Source of the DNA: Solwaraspora sp. WMMD792
GTDB taxonomy: Bacteria; Actinomycetota; Actinomycetes; Mycobacteriales; Micromonosporaceae
Direction: 5' to 3'
Assembly: GCF_029626105.1 (NCBI RefSeq)
Contig: NZ_JARUBH010000009.1
Span: 4,278,001-4,342,000, forward strand
Length of the DNA: 64,000 nt
Position numbers and translations under genes: made by a program
Shown: in pieces, positions 1 to 10,070 of the stretch
How the letters are laid out: each line of letters opens with the position of its first letter
Position numbering within the stretch: the first letter of the stretch is position 1
Notes under the pieces: model-generated
Databases searched by the model: none
Seen by the model: the letters and a program-made list of their open reading frames with translations, nothing else
What the model was told of the DNA's origin: nothing

Positions 1-3000
1 GATGTTTGTCAGGCCCGTGTCGTCGACGGTCCCGCCGACGAAGCCCTTGTCCATCGTCGCCGGCCAGGTCCCGACGGTGGCGCCCCGAAGCTCGCCGTAG
101 GGCAGGGTCCGGCGGCTCGCCACGGCCAGACTGGTCGCGTCAACGGTCAACTCGGCGGTGCCGTGGTGGTCGGCGACGATCCAGGACAACCCGGCACCGG
201 TACGGACCGCCACGACCTCGTCGGCGTGGGAGTAGTACCGGGTGGCCGTGGTCGAGCCGGTGGCGTTGTCGTATCGGACCTCGGTACCGCCCGGCAGGTA
301 GAGGGTCCGGCCCGCCGGATCGGTGCGAATCAGCCGGTTGCCGTCGACGTCGTAGAGGTAGCCGGTGACGTCGGCGCCCTGGGTCAGGGACCCAAGCTTG
401 CCCTCGCGGTCCCAGACCAGGGTCTGCCCGGCGCCGGAAGCATCCGGTCTGGTCCTGGTGTGGCCGCCGTCGTCGTAGCTGTAGCTGCGGCTCCAGGACT
501 GCGCTCCCGACGCGGCCACCCCGGTGACGGTGTGCGGACGCGCCGATCCCGGTCCCGACTGCGGGTACGAGTACTGGTAGGTGGTGCTGGTCGCGGCATG
601 TTCCGTCTGGGACAGGCGGTTGCCGATCTCGTCGACGGTCCAGCTGCGCCAGTACGGCGCCGGCCCGCCCAGCCCGCCCAGGCTCGGCGCGGTGGCGCAC
701 TGGCCCGACTCCGGCGTCCACGCCTCGGTCAACCGGCGCAGGTGGTCGTATCCGAAGCACTGGGTGTCCGCGGTCTGCCCGGCCGGCTCCTCGTGGATCC
801 GGGTCACGTTGCCGGCGTCGTCGTAGCTGTAGGAGTAGTCGGCGATCTCCGGTTGGCCTTCGGCCACCACGTTCATCCCGGTACGCCGGCGCGTCGACTC
901 GTCGGTGTCGAAGTCCACCACCAGCCGGGAACCGAACGGCCCGGAGAGCCGCTGCTCCAACAGCCCCAACTTGTCGTACGTCGCCTGCGCGTAGACCGCC
1001 GCCGCCGACAGCAGACCGGCGTCGCCCCCGACGTCGTTCGTACTGTGGGTGAGCTGCTCCGCCGGCAGGTCGGCGACGGCCGGCATCGTGGTGCGGAGTT
1101 GTTTGCCGTTCGGCCAGTAGGCGCCGGTGCTCGTGTAGACGCACGGTTGCGCAGCGGCGGCCGCGCACAGGTCGGCCTCGGCGGCCGGCAGCACCACCGA
1201 GTTCGACGTCGGGCGACCGTGGCTGTCGTAGCTGTCCACCCGGTTGGTGTAGGCGTTGCCGTCGTGGTAGCGGATCGTGGCGGAGATCAGACCTTTCGCC
1301 AGGGCTCCCCCGGGCAGGATCGGCGTGGTGTCGTAGGTCCACCGGGCCCGCAACGCTCCGGTCGGACTGTCGTCGCGCATGCTGGTCCTGCGGCCGATCT
1401 CGTCGTAGGTGTACGCGAGGGTCTGCGTGGCCGAGCCGACCGGGCTGGTCGAGGTCAGCACGTTGCCGGCCGCGTCGTAGGTGGTCGTGGTCGTGCCACG
1501 GTCCGGATCGACCGCTTGGACCCGCCGGCCCCGCAGGTCGAACTCGTACGACCAGACGTTGCCCTTGGCATCGGTGATCGTCTCGATCTCGTCGCGCAGC
1601 GTATGGGTGTAGCGGGTCCGGTGGAAGTCGGCCGGGTCGGCGCTGCCGACGTCGGCGGGCGACCGGTACTGACGCAACTCGACGGTCCGGCCACGGGCGT
1701 CGGAGATCGTCGTGGTGGCGGTGCCGCCGGCCGGCGGTGTGGTGTGGACCCGGTCGCCGCCGTGTCCGGTCGTCGTGCGCCACTGTTCGACGCCGTACGC
1801 CTTCTCGATCTGCGTGGTCTCGCGACCGGCTCCGTCGTAGAGATGCTCGGTGACCGCCGGGACCGCGCCCTGCGGGCTGCCCAACGTGGTGCCGGGCGCG
1901 GCACCGGTGGAGTCGTAGTACGGCTTCGAGGTCCAGTCCACCTGTCCTGCCGTGGTGTGGAACGTCTCGGTCAGCAACCGACCGCCGCCGGTGGCCTGCA
2001 GCTGGTTCTGCCGCAGCCGGAGAAATCCGTCATGCAGGTCGACCGACTTGCGATAGCCGGCGCCGGTCGGCAGCAGGGTCTCGGTGGTGACGGCGGCCGG
2101 GCCGGCGACGCCCCGCAGCAGATAGGCGAACTTGATGCTCGGCGTCTGGGTGGCCCTGGACCGTCCCGGCAGCCAGACGTCGGTCAGCCGGCCCAGTCCG
2201 TCGTACGCCAGCTCGGTCGCCACGCCGTTCGGATCGGTGACCTTGGTCGGCAGCCCCCAGGCCGGTTCGTGCACCGTGCCGGTCTGGTGTCCGAGCGGGT
2301 TCGTCACCACGGTCTGGGTAACCAGTCCCCCGTTGGCGGTGGTGTAGGCCGTGTCGGTGGTGTGTCCGCGCGCGTCGGTGGCCGCGATGACCCGCCCGTT
2401 GGCGTCGTACCCCGTCGTCGCGGTACGGAGGTAGACAGGGTTACCACCGTCGAAGTGGTCGAGCTCCTCGGTACGGACCGGGTTGCCGCGGGTCGGCGCG
2501 GCACCGAATGACGCTTCGCCGGTGTAGCTGTCGTAGAAGGTCCGCTCGCGGGAGAGCACCGTGGCCGGGACGGCCGGCTCGGTCGCGTCGGCGCACGCCA
2601 CCGAGAGCGTCTCGGTCTGTGCCACCCGGTCGATCATCCAGTCGCCGTCGTTACGGGCGTACGTCGTCCGGGTGCACGTCTCGTCCCCGGTCTGCGCCTC
2701 GTCGCCCGTCTCGTCCCGGGCGACCGGGAACCCATCGGTGTTGAAGCTGGTGCTGACCCGGGTGGTCCGCTGGCCGCCGGCGGCCAGCGCGGTCCGGTTC
2801 CGTTCGGTGCCGACCGCGACCCGCCACGCGTTGGTGGTGACGCCGTTGCGGCTGCGGGTCGCGGTCGGCCCGACCCGCCACGGTTCGTTGCGGGTCGAGG
2901 AGACCTCGTCGCCGTCCGGGCCGTCGTAGGTGATCTCCTGGAGCAGGAAGCCGGCCAGCGCCTCGTGGTCGGTGATGGTGCCGCCCCAGGAGTCGGTCAC

Positions 3001-5427
3001 CGACACGGTCCGGGTGCCGCCGCCCGGCTGCCGGTCGCCGTGCATCCCACGCAGGTAGCGGTACTCGACCGCGGTCTGCTGCCCGGTGGGGTGGCCCTGG
3101 CGGACGCGGACCCGCCCGTAGCCTCGCCACTCGCCCCAGGTCCGGAACTTGTCCTTGGTGATCTCGTCCCGGCTGTAGTGCCAGGCCGGGTTGTCCAGGT
3201 AGTCGTAGTAGGTGGTCTGGGTCGGCTGGTCGGTCACCAGGTCGTCGAGGTTGACCTCGGTGACCACGTACTTGTGGAACCAGTCGATGGTCGGGTCCCC
3301 GGTGCCCGGCCAGGAGTAGTACGACGGCATGCACCGTTTGGTGTTGCTGTGCGGGGTGGGCAGCGCGGACCGGGTGCACTGCCTGTCGGAGTAGGTGACC
3401 AGGAGGTCGCCGCCGGTCTCGGTACGGATCTGCTTGATCCGCCACCGGTTCAACGCGGTCCGCTGGTCCTGTGCGCCGTCGACCCGGTTGGCCAGCGGCT
3501 CGGCCCCGGGGTTGAAGGTGATCTGCGGATCGGTCACCGACTCGCCGCCGGCGGTGGTGACGTGCCCGGTGCGGGTTACGCCCCGCAGCCACATCGGGAT
3601 TCCTTCACCGGTGCCCGCGCTGAGGAACTCCTGCTGCAGGGTCCAGGATTCGACCGTACGGTAGGTGTCCGGGCCGTTGCGGACCTGCGCGGCGACGCCG
3701 GTGAGCCGGCGTGCCGACCAGAACGTCGGTGCGACCGCGTCCTCGCACGGCGCCTCCGAGCAGTCCTGGTCCCATGGCGTGTCCGGCCAGGCGGAGGGGA
3801 CCGGCTCCGAGTCCCAGGCGGCGCCCTCCCAGCAGTCGTCCAGGCAACGCTCGCTGGTGCCCAGCACCACCCGCAGCGGCGCGGTCTGGCTGTGGACGGT
3901 GTCGTGGCGCAGCCCGTACTCGATCCGGTGCAGCCAGCCGCCCCGGGTGTAGGTGGTCCGCTGGTCCGGGTCAAGGTCACGGCCGTACGCTCCGGTCTCC
4001 TTGCCGTAGTAGTAGGCCATCGCGTTGGCGTTCGGGTCGAGCACGTAGTCGAGGTTCCACCGCCACGCCTGGCGGCACCACGAGTCGGCGAACGCGCCGT
4101 CCGCACACGGCTCGCCGTCGTCGTTGCCGTAGACCGGCACCGTCCAGGTCGAGTCGGTGACCGGCTTGCCGGAGGTCCAGCCGGGCAGCTTGTGGTAGCC
4201 GAAGAAGTACATCACCCCGTCGGTGGTGGTGACCTTCCAGTACTCGTTGTCGTCGTCGCCGTTGTCGCGGGCCGCGCCGGTCAGCCGCTCGACCCTGGTG
4301 CCGTCGTCCTCGGCCAGCCGCCACACGTCGCCGGAACGGATCAGCTCGGTCGCCATGCCGTTGAGTGACAGCGTCGCGTTGTCGCTGAACCAGCAGAGGT
4401 CGCCGGTCTTCCGGCTGGGGTTGTCGTCACTGCAGGCTGCGTACTTGCGCTCGATGTAGCCCGGCCACATCGACCAGCCGTCACCGACCCAGCCACCCTG
4501 GTTGTTCGTCGACCCGGTCCGGCCGTCGACGCTGCCCGACGAGTAGTTCAGCGCCAGCGACGGCTCCGGACCGCCCAGACCGGGCGGCGTCCGCAGCGGG
4601 TAGGTCCAGCTGAAGTCGCCGGTCTGGGTGGAGACCTGCCAGGTCCCGGCCGGGGACAGGTCGGTGGCGGTGTAGTCGCCGTTGTCCCCGCTCGGGCCGG
4701 ACTCGGTGGCCAGCACCGTCGCGCCCGTACCGGCGAGCGGCACCGTCGCGGCCAGGGTGCCGGCGCGGGCGTCGTTGGTGGTGGCCACCAGGGTACGGGT
4801 CCGACAGGCCGGGTCGGCCGGCGTGGTCAGCGCGCAGGCGGGCCGGCGCACCAGCCGCAGCCGGGACGCCCAGTCACCGCCGTAGGCCGCGGCGAAGCCG
4901 GAGTAGTCGACCTGCACGGCGACCGGGCCGCTGCCGCGACCCGGCCGGTCCAGGCTGATCAGCAAGCCGTCCACTCCGGCCCGCTCGGCGGTCGTCCGGT
5001 CGTGCACGGTCACCGAGACCGTGCCGGGCCCGGTCCGGGCCTTGGGCGGCAGGTCGGCGGCGGTCACCGAGCCGACCCGGACCGGCAGTTCGCCGGCGGG
5101 TGCCAGCCCGTCGGCGGCGATCCGGGCCGCCGTACCGCTGCCCAGGTCGACCCGGGCGGTGCCGGCCGCCGGCCAGGTCACCTCCGCCGCGCCGCGGACC
5201 GCGTGCCGGTCCGCCGACCAGGCCGGCCGGGCGGGTTCCGGCGGGTGGTCCCGGACTCCGACTCCGGTCACCTCGTCGGGGACCGGCGGCTGCCAGGCAA
5301 TCTCCCTCGCCGTCGCCGGTACCGCGAGCAGCGGCACCGTCACCACCGTGAGCAGCGGCACCGCCGCCCACCGGGCCCGGCGGGCGAGCCCGGCGAGCCA
5401 CATCCGGCTCGTGGTGCCAGTTCTCAT
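1..5427 (-). CDS. Secreted RHS/YD-repeat protein, 3' end outside the window
   Basis: The minus-strand frame stays open from an ATG at 5427 to the left edge, giving at least 1809 residues, so the C-terminus is missing. The N-terminus has an arginine-rich start and a hydrophobic stretch (about residues 20-40) ending in a signal-peptidase-like VPATA, so it is probably exported. The second half carries many YD repeats (YDANGR, YDGLGR, YDEIGR, YDDAGN, YDVDGN types). The last visible residues, GFVGGTVDDTGLT, are the usual end of an RHS core just before a variable C-terminal domain. RHS proteins form a beta-cage shell and often carry a toxin tip. The toxin, if any, and its immunity gene lie outside the window. 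It lies 91 bp downstream of the LamG-type secreted protein, probably in one operon. Confidence 0.88.
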   Translation of the reverse strand, partial: MRTGTTSRMWLAGLARRARWAAVPLLTVVTVPLLAVPATAREIAWQPPVPDEVTGVGVRDHPPEPARPAWSADRHAVRGAAEVTWPAAGTARVDLGSGTAARIAADGLAPAGELPVRVGSVTAADLPPKARTGPGTVSVTVHDRTTAERAGVDGLLISLDRPGRGSGPVAVQVDYSGFAAAYGGDWASRLRLVRRPACALTTPADPACRTRTLVATTNDARAGTLAATVPLAGTGATVLATESGPSGDNGDYTATDLSPAGTWQVSTQTGDFSWTYPLRTPPGLGGPEPSLALNYSSGSVDGRTGSTNNQGGWVGDGWSMWPGYIERKYAACSDDNPSRKTGDLCWFSDNATLSLNGMATELIRSGDVWRLAEDDGTRVERLTGAARDNGDDDNEYWKVTTTDGVMYFFGYHKLPGWTSGKPVTDSTWTVPVYGNDDGEPCADGAFADSWCRQAWRWNLDYVLDPNANAMAYYYGKETGAYGRDLDPDQRTTYTRGGWLHRIEYGLRHDTVHSQTAPLRVVLGTSERCLDDCWEGAAWDSEPVPSAWPDTPWDQDCSEAPCEDAVAPTFWSARRLTGVAAQVRNGPDTYRTVESWTLQQEFLSAGTGEGIPMWLRGVTRTGHVTTAGGESVTDPQITFNPGAEPLANRVDGAQDQRTALNRWRIKQIRTETGGDLLVTYSDRQCTRSALPTPHSNTKRCMPSYYSWPGTGDPTIDWFHKYVVTEVNLDDLVTDQPTQTTYYDYLDNPAWHYSRDEITKDKFRTWGEWRGYGRVRVRQGHPTGQQTAVEYRYLRGMHGDRQPGGGTRTVSVTDSWGGTITDHEALAGFLLQEITYDGPDGDEVSSTRNEPWRVGPTATRSRNGVTTNAWRVAVGTERNRTALAAGGQRTTRVSTSFNTDGFPVARDETGDEAQTGDETCTRTTYARNDGDWMIDRVAQTETLSVACADATEPAVPATVLSRERTFYDSYTGEASFGAAPTRGNPVRTEELDHFDGGNPVYLRTATTGYDANGRVIAATDARGHTTDTAYTTANGGLVTQTVVTNPLGHQTGTVHEPAWGLPTKVTDPNGVATELAYDGLGRLTDVWLPGRSRATQTPSIKFAYLLRGVAGPAAVTTETLLPTGAGYRKSVDLHDGFLRLRQNQLQATGGGRLLTETFHTTAGQVDWTSKPYYDSTGAAPGTTLGSPQGAVPAVTEHLYDGAGRETTQIEKAYGVEQWRTTTGHGGDRVHTTPPAGGTATTTISDARGRTVELRQYRSPADVGSADPADFHRTRYTHTLRDEIETITDAKGNVWSYEFDLRGRRVQAVDPDRGTTTTTYDAAGNVLTSTSPVGSATQTLAYTYDEIGRRTSMRDDSPTGALRARWTYDTTPILPGGALAKGLISATIRYHDGNAYTNRVDSYDSHGRPTSNSVVLPAAEADLCAAAAAQPCVYTSTGAYWPNGKQLRTTMPAVADLPAEQLTHSTNDVGGDAGLLSAAAVYAQATYDKLGLLEQRLSGPFGSRLVVDFDTDESTRRRTGMNVVAEGQPEIADYSYSYDDAGNVTRIHEEPAGQTADTQCFGYDHLRRLTEAWTPESGQCATAPSLGGLGGPAPYWRSWTVDEIGNRLSQTEHAATSTTYQYSYPQSGPGSARPHTVTGVAASGAQSWSRSYSYDDGGHTRTRPDASGAGQTLVWDREGKLGSLTQGADVTGYLYDVDGNRLIRTDPAGRTLYLPGGTEVRYDNATGSTTATRYYSHADEVVAVRTGAGLSWIVADHHGTAELTVDATSLAVASRRTLPYGELRGATVGTWPATMDKGFVGGTVDDTGLTNI

Positions 5428-5518
5428 CGCACTACTCCCCACGTGTTCGTACAGCGACGGCGGCGAAACGGTCGGCGATCCGGTGCGGTGCGGCCCGGGC
5501 GCCGGCCGCACGAGGTGG

Positions 5519-8500
5519 TCAGGACGGCGGCGGGCCGGTCGTACGCAGGGCCTGCTGGCAGATCTCGTACGTCGACAGCAGTCGTTGGTAGGCGAAGACG
5601 TCGTCGACGTCGCCGTACCACTGGCTGCTGGCTGCTCCGGCGGCGAGGCCACGGCCGACGACGAACGACCCGGTCGCCGCCCAGTCACCGGTGAACGCCG
5701 CCTGTGCCGTCTCGCCCGCGCAGGTGTCGGTGTCGCCCATGACGTAGACGGAGATCTGCCCGGTCACCGGGTCGTACGCGCCGGCCAGGTGGACCCACAC
5801 GTCCTCGGTCGGCGGTGCCTGCAGGACCCCGGCCGCACAGGCCGACACCGGCGTCCCGCTGGTCTGCGCCGCCCGCATGGTGAAGCACCAGCCGCCGGCA
5901 CCTTCGTTGACGTTCGCCCGGTACTGCAGTTCGAACCGGCTGGCGGTCGCGCCGTCCTGGCTGAGGATGGTCTGCACAGTGCCGGCGGCCAGATCGCTGG
6001 CCCGGGCCCAGGCCAGCACCGTGAAGCCCCGGGTGGTGTCGAGCACCGGCGCGCTGGTGGTCAGCTGCGCGCCCGGTCCGGCCAGGGTGAGTGCTCCGCC
6101 GATGCGGCCGGGGCCGAAGCTGGCCGGGCCGGCGACGGCCCCGGGTGACAGGGCGTTGCCCTGGGGGTTTCCGGCGTCCGCCGCCACCGTGCCGGTGGCC
6201 TCGTCCAGCGGCCAGTGGGCGTACTTGTTCGGTGGTGGCGAGACCCAGAACTGGTGCTCCACCGGACCGGCCACGTTGCCCGCCAGGTCGAGCGCCCTCG
6301 CGTACAGGGTGTGCACCATGTCGGTGGCCGGGGTGTGGTCGACAGTCGCGGTCCGCGTTGCGGTGCCGGTGCCGGTGCCGGTGACCGTGGTCGTCGGCCC
6401 GGCGTCGACCCACCAGACGAAGTCCTCGACGTCGGCGGTGCCGACCAGGTCGAACGTGCCGGCGGTGCCGACCGGCGCGCCCCAGCTCTCCAGCGGAAAG
6501 TCGGTCGAGGCCGGCGCGGAGATGCCCGGCGGCTCGGTGTCGACGGTCAGGGTCTGCCAGGTCGACCAGTCACCCCAGAGGAAGTTCTCGTCCCGGGACT
6601 TGGCCCGCCAGTGGTACGTCCCGCCGTGCACGAACGCGCCGGCCGGCACCTGCCAGGCGGCGGTGGCGGGCAACGCGGTCCAGGTCATCCCGTCCCGGTT
6701 GTCGGTGACCACGGCTGCGGTGTCGGACTGGGCGGTCCGCACCTCGAAGATCGTCGGGCCGCTGCCGTCGAACGGGTCGGAGACGTCGGCCCGCAGGGTG
6801 GGGCGGGTGGTCCGGACGATCGCCGAGGCGCCGCAACGCTGGTAGCAGTCGGTGGTGGTGGAGAACGGCTGGGCCACCGGCGGGTTCGGTGGTTTGTCGT
6901 ACGTGGCGATCAGGTAGGTCTGGTTGGTGCGGAACCTCTTCCACCGGTCGGTGGTGGACTCGTACTCGTCGGAGCTGTTGCAGGCGCACAGGCCGACGCT
7001 GTAGTTGCTCCAGTTGCCGTCGGCATAGTACTGAAGGTCGTCGATCAGGTTCTGTCCTTCGAAGACGGCGTCGGCGTTCTGCTGCACCGATCCGCAACCG
7101 CCGGCCTCGTTGGCGTTGCCCGCCCAGGCGTCCAGGTAGACGGCACCGGACCCAAGGGGTTTCGCCCCCCACGCCAGCCGCGAGCCGCTGGTGCCGGACA
7201 TCGCGGTGGTCCGGTAGAGGTGCACCCAGGTCGGGCCGCAGGACCAGGAGTGTTCCAGCTCCATGGTGATGTCGGCGGCGAGGATCTGCGCACCGTGCAT
7301 GGCGGAGACGCTGAAGTTGAAGTACGACCGGTAGAGCTGTCCGTTGCTGCTGTACTGGTCCGGTGGCTGCTTGCCGACCCGGGCGGCGGAGCCGTCGTTG
7401 TTCTCGTTGTTGCTGCTGGCGTATTGCCAGAGGGTGCGCAGCTTGTTCAGCGGCGGATCGATGAAGATGGGCAGCACCGCGTCGGGGTCGTCCAGCATGC
7501 CCGGCGCGGGGGCGAGGATCAGTTCGGTGCCGGACGTGGCGACGCCGACCTCGGCGGAGTTGGCGCCGACTCCGGGCGCGGCCGATGTCGACCGCAGCGC
7601 GGCCGGCAACTCGGGTGTCACCGCCGTCCAGCCCTTCGCCGCCGCGACGGATCGGGCGGCCGCCACCTCGGGAAGGACTTCCCCGGCAGCGCTGGGATCG
7701 GCCGACGAGTCCCACATCCGGGCGCCGGAACTCTCGGCGACGAAGGCACCGGTGGAGTCGACCAGTCGGAGCACCCCGCCGTCGGTCCGCTCGAGCCGCA
7801 TGGTGCCGCCGGCGCGGTAGCGGATCTCCCGCAGCGCCGGGTCGGCCGCAGCCGTCCGGCTGTTGACGACCAGGGCGTGGCGGAATCCGTCGACGGTGGC
7901 GATCACCTGCAGGTCGACATCGGGATAGACATCGGGGTAGACGGCGGTGTCGCCGTCCAGGACCGGTGCCGGCAACGGCTGCGGCCAGGAGAGGGTGAAG
8001 ATTTCGTCCCGCTCCCGCCAGGTCACGAACGGGCCGGCGCCACCAGCGGAGAACCGCACGTCGGCGAGGGTCGCGGTGGGGACGATTGCCCCGTCGACCG
8101 GTCGCAGCGTCGGGTCGACGTCGGCCCAGCCGCCGTCGTCGCGCCGTACCCGCTGCGGCGCGGCGGCGCTCACCAGGGTGCGGGTGCCGGTGGGGTCGGC
8201 GAAGACCTGCGAATATTCGGTACGGGCGTCGAGCACCTCGACCTGCCGCCCGCACTCGGCGGCCGCCGCCACCGCAGCGGTCTCGTCCGGCGCGGTGGCG
8301 GCACAGCCGGCCCCGGCCGGTGCGCTGGCCGCCGTGCCAGCCTCGGCCGCCGTGCCAGCCTCGGCCGCCGTGGCCGGCGCGGCCCTGACCGGGCCGGTGG
8401 TCACGGCGGGCGACGCGGCCCCGGCCAGCAGGACGGCCAGCGTCGCCGCCGCCCACCGGCTCCGAACTCGCGTCCGCTGCGTGCGTACGCGACTTGCAGG

Positions 8501-8524
8501 TACGTGCCGGGTACCGATCAGCAC
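5519..8524 (-). CDS. Secreted LamG/concanavalin-fold protein paired with the RHS gene
   Basis: A 1001-residue protein starting at GTG 8524, with a GGGGAG ribosome site just upstream. It has a signal peptide (about residues 1-50) followed by an Ala/Thr-rich stretch with a short AEAGTA repeat. The middle resembles the N-terminal part found in actinobacterial RHS-associated secreted proteins, including a fibronectin-like strand-rich segment. The last ~220 residues are a LamG jellyroll domain (HWPLDEATGT start, WYGDVDDVFAYQRLLS end). LamG domains usually bind sugars or proteins. The gene is immediately upstream of the RHS gene in the same direction, the normal arrangement in Streptomyces and Micromonospora, which suggests the two proteins act together at the cell surface. 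Catalytic activity is not evident. Confidence 0.85.
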   Translation of the reverse strand: MLIGTRHVPASRVRTQRTRVRSRWAAATLAVLLAGAASPAVTTGPVRAAPATAAEAGTAAEAGTAASAPAGAGCAATAPDETAAVAAAAECGRQVEVLDARTEYSQVFADPTGTRTLVSAAAPQRVRRDDGGWADVDPTLRPVDGAIVPTATLADVRFSAGGAGPFVTWRERDEIFTLSWPQPLPAPVLDGDTAVYPDVYPDVDLQVIATVDGFRHALVVNSRTAAADPALREIRYRAGGTMRLERTDGGVLRLVDSTGAFVAESSGARMWDSSADPSAAGEVLPEVAAARSVAAAKGWTAVTPELPAALRSTSAAPGVGANSAEVGVATSGTELILAPAPGMLDDPDAVLPIFIDPPLNKLRTLWQYASSNNENNDGSAARVGKQPPDQYSSNGQLYRSYFNFSVSAMHGAQILAADITMELEHSWSCGPTWVHLYRTTAMSGTSGSRLAWGAKPLGSGAVYLDAWAGNANEAGGCGSVQQNADAVFEGQNLIDDLQYYADGNWSNYSVGLCACNSSDEYESTTDRWKRFRTNQTYLIATYDKPPNPPVAQPFSTTTDCYQRCGASAIVRTTRPTLRADVSDPFDGSGPTIFEVRTAQSDTAAVVTDNRDGMTWTALPATAAWQVPAGAFVHGGTYHWRAKSRDENFLWGDWSTWQTLTVDTEPPGISAPASTDFPLESWGAPVGTAGTFDLVGTADVEDFVWWVDAGPTTTVTGTGTGTATRTATVDHTPATDMVHTLYARALDLAGNVAGPVEHQFWVSPPPNKYAHWPLDEATGTVAADAGNPQGNALSPGAVAGPASFGPGRIGGALTLAGPGAQLTTSAPVLDTTRGFTVLAWARASDLAAGTVQTILSQDGATASRFELQYRANVNEGAGGWCFTMRAAQTSGTPVSACAAGVLQAPPTEDVWVHLAGAYDPVTGQISVYVMGDTDTCAGETAQAAFTGDWAATGSFVVGRGLAAGAASSQWYGDVDDVFAYQRLLSTYEICQQALRTTGPPPS
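8339..8385 (-). repeat. Short 18-bp tandem repeat in the LamG gene
   Basis: An 18-bp unit (GCCGTGCCAGCCTCGGCC on the + strand) occurs twice with a partial third copy and encodes repeated AEAGTA peptides just after the signal peptide. It is low-complexity linker and could vary in copy number. Confidence 0.7.
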
Positions 8525-8665
8525 TGTGCACTCCCCCCGTCAGGCCTCGCTGAGCTGGCCTACGAAGGATGGGCGCGGCCTCCATCGACGGTCAATGGCA
8601 TCGATGGAAGCCGTTGCAGACAGGTGCAACCGCGCTCCGGCGACCGGCGCCGGACGCTGCGGGCG

Positions 8666-9025
8666 TCAACGCATCAGCTGCAGTACCAGGACGACCACGC
8701 CGAGGGAGAAGAAGAGCGGGAAGTCGGGTGGCAGGATGCCACCGAGGTTTCGGTAGAAACGCAGGATCAGCATCATGCCGAAGAAGGCCACCGTGTAGCC
8801 GGCGGCGACGGCGCCGATCTCCGGCCGCCAGATGCCGATCACCAGGCCGGCGGCGGCCAGGGTGTCGAGGACCGCGATCAGCAGGGTCAACGCCCGGCTG
8901 GGGCGGAATCCGAAGTGGTTCTGCAACGGCTGGATGCCTGCCTCCATGCCGATGTACATGGCGAGGCCGTGCAGGACGAACTCCATGATGAGCACGGCTG
9001 AGCAGATGATGACGATGATCCGCAC
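8666..9025 (-). CDS. DoxX-like small integral membrane protein
   Basis: A 119-residue protein with four predicted membrane helices, matching the DoxX/DoxD-like fold in length and hydrophobic pattern (helices near residues 3-25, 45-65, 70-88 and 100-117). It starts at GTG 9025, with GGAG seven bases upstream. Relatives are often next to TetR or MarR regulators and have been linked to redox or stress responses, but no specific reaction can be assigned here. It lies 76 bp downstream of the TetR gene in the same direction, so the two may be co-transcribed. Confidence 0.78.
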   Translation of the reverse strand: MRIIVIICSAVLIMEFVLHGLAMYIGMEAGIQPLQNHFGFRPSRALTLLIAVLDTLAAAGLVIGIWRPEIGAVAAGYTVAFFGMMLILRFYRNLGGILPPDFPLFFSLGVVVLVLQLMR

Positions 9026-9101
9026 GGACAGTCTCCAGTTGTTTCGGGCGTGGTGTGTCGCGGTGTTCGGGCGTGGCGGCGTTCGGGAGTGGTGTGTCGG
9101 G

Positions 9102-9803
9102 TCAGGTCGGCAGTCCGGCCAACTCGGCCAGGCGGGTCAGGGCCTGGTCGAACAGGGCTGCCCGGTCGTCGATGATGTTGTTGAAATGGCCGAACAGCTC
9201 CAGGTTGAGCATCCCGAACAGCCCGCTCCACGCGGCCAGCGCGGCGATGACGGACTCGTCGGGCACGGCTGGGAGCACGGCCGACCGCACCCGCTCGAGA
9301 TCACCGCCGAGCGACTCGGGCGTGGCCTGCGCGGTCGGCGGGGTACGCAGCGCTCCGGCCCGGTGCGCGTCGCTGATGATCCGGCCGAGCACCACCTTGT
9401 CCCGCATCGCCGCCTGCAGAGTGGTCTCCGGGGCGTGGTAGCCGCGGACCGGTGAGCCGTAGAGGAGTGCGTACTCGTGCGGGTGCTCGATCGCCCAGCT
9501 GCGCAGCGCCTGCCCGACCGACCGCCACCGGCCCGCGAAGTCGTCGGCCGCCGCCGCCTCGTCGGCCTGCTCGACGGCGGTGCCGACGGAGTTGTAGCCG
9601 TCGGTGACCAGCGCGGTCAGCAGGTCGTCACGGCTCGGGAAGTAGCGGTAGACCGCCGATGAGACCATGCCGAGGTCCCGGGCGATCGCCCGCAGGGAGA
9701 GGTTCTCGGCTCCCCGGTCGGCGAGCTGCGCCTTGGCGATCTCGACGATCTCCTCGGTCAGTTCCTTGCGGACGCGTTCCCGCAGCGCGCGTGCGGAAGC
9801 CAA
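9102..9803 (-). CDS. TetR/AcrR-family repressor, probable regulator of the divergent MFS exporter
   Basis: A 233-residue regulator. I chose TTG 9803 because GGAGGAG sits about five bases upstream and the helical N-terminus starts there; a longer upstream ATG form would add a proline/glycine-rich tail with no family match. Residues ~25-60 form the TetR HTH (LSLRAIARDLGMVSSAVYRYFPSR). The C-terminal ligand domain has the WHG-type pattern, with HEYALLYGSP near the middle. It is transcribed away from the MFS exporter across a 267-bp gap that holds a 14-bp palindrome. TetR repressors of this layout commonly control the exporter and themselves. Ligand unknown; it may be the cluster product. Confidence 0.85.
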   Translation of the reverse strand: MASARALRERVRKELTEEIVEIAKAQLADRGAENLSLRAIARDLGMVSSAVYRYFPSRDDLLTALVTDGYNSVGTAVEQADEAAAADDFAGRWRSVGQALRSWAIEHPHEYALLYGSPVRGYHAPETTLQAAMRDKVVLGRIISDAHRAGALRTPPTAQATPESLGGDLERVRSAVLPAVPDESVIAALAAWSGLFGMLNLELFGHFNNIIDDRAALFDQALTRLAELAGLPT

Positions 9804-9886
9804 GGCCTCTCCTCCTTCGAGCGGTCCCGTCGGTCCCGGCACCGGGCACCACCGCACCGATCGTGCAGGTCAGTACCGCCGAAGCT

Positions 9887-9900
9887 TACCCGACCGGGTA
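9887..9900. promoter_or_regulatory. Candidate TetR operator palindrome
   Basis: TACCCG-AC-CGGGTA is a perfect inverted repeat with 6-bp arms between the TetR start and the MFS start. A TTGACA hexamer follows at 9941-9946 in the MFS direction, but no good -10 lies at the normal distance. The operator role is inferred from position only. Confidence 0.4.
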
Positions 9901-10070
9901 CCACGAATTAGAGCACGGGTCGTACTCACGAGCAATAGTCTTGACAGAGAGCACCGCTCCTGTCAGCCTCGTATCGAACCTCACCACCCTCGCAGGTCGG
10001 CATCAACCGCCGGTCCTGTCAGCTCTGCGGCACAGCCATCCCCGAATCCATCTCAGGTCGAGAGGAAGCC

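Noticed and set aside
163-2511. Long plus-strand open frame opposite the RHS gene (also 6215-9001 opposite the LamG gene)
   Set aside because: Gly/Arg/Val-rich translations with no family pattern; they are the usual antisense open frames of high-GC genes, and the minus strand reads as coherent RHS and LamG proteins.
9941-9980. Standard sigma-70 promoter for the MFS gene
   Set aside because: TTGACA is present, but no TANNNT hexamer lies 16-18 bp downstream; the nearest AT-rich hexamer is about 25 bp away.
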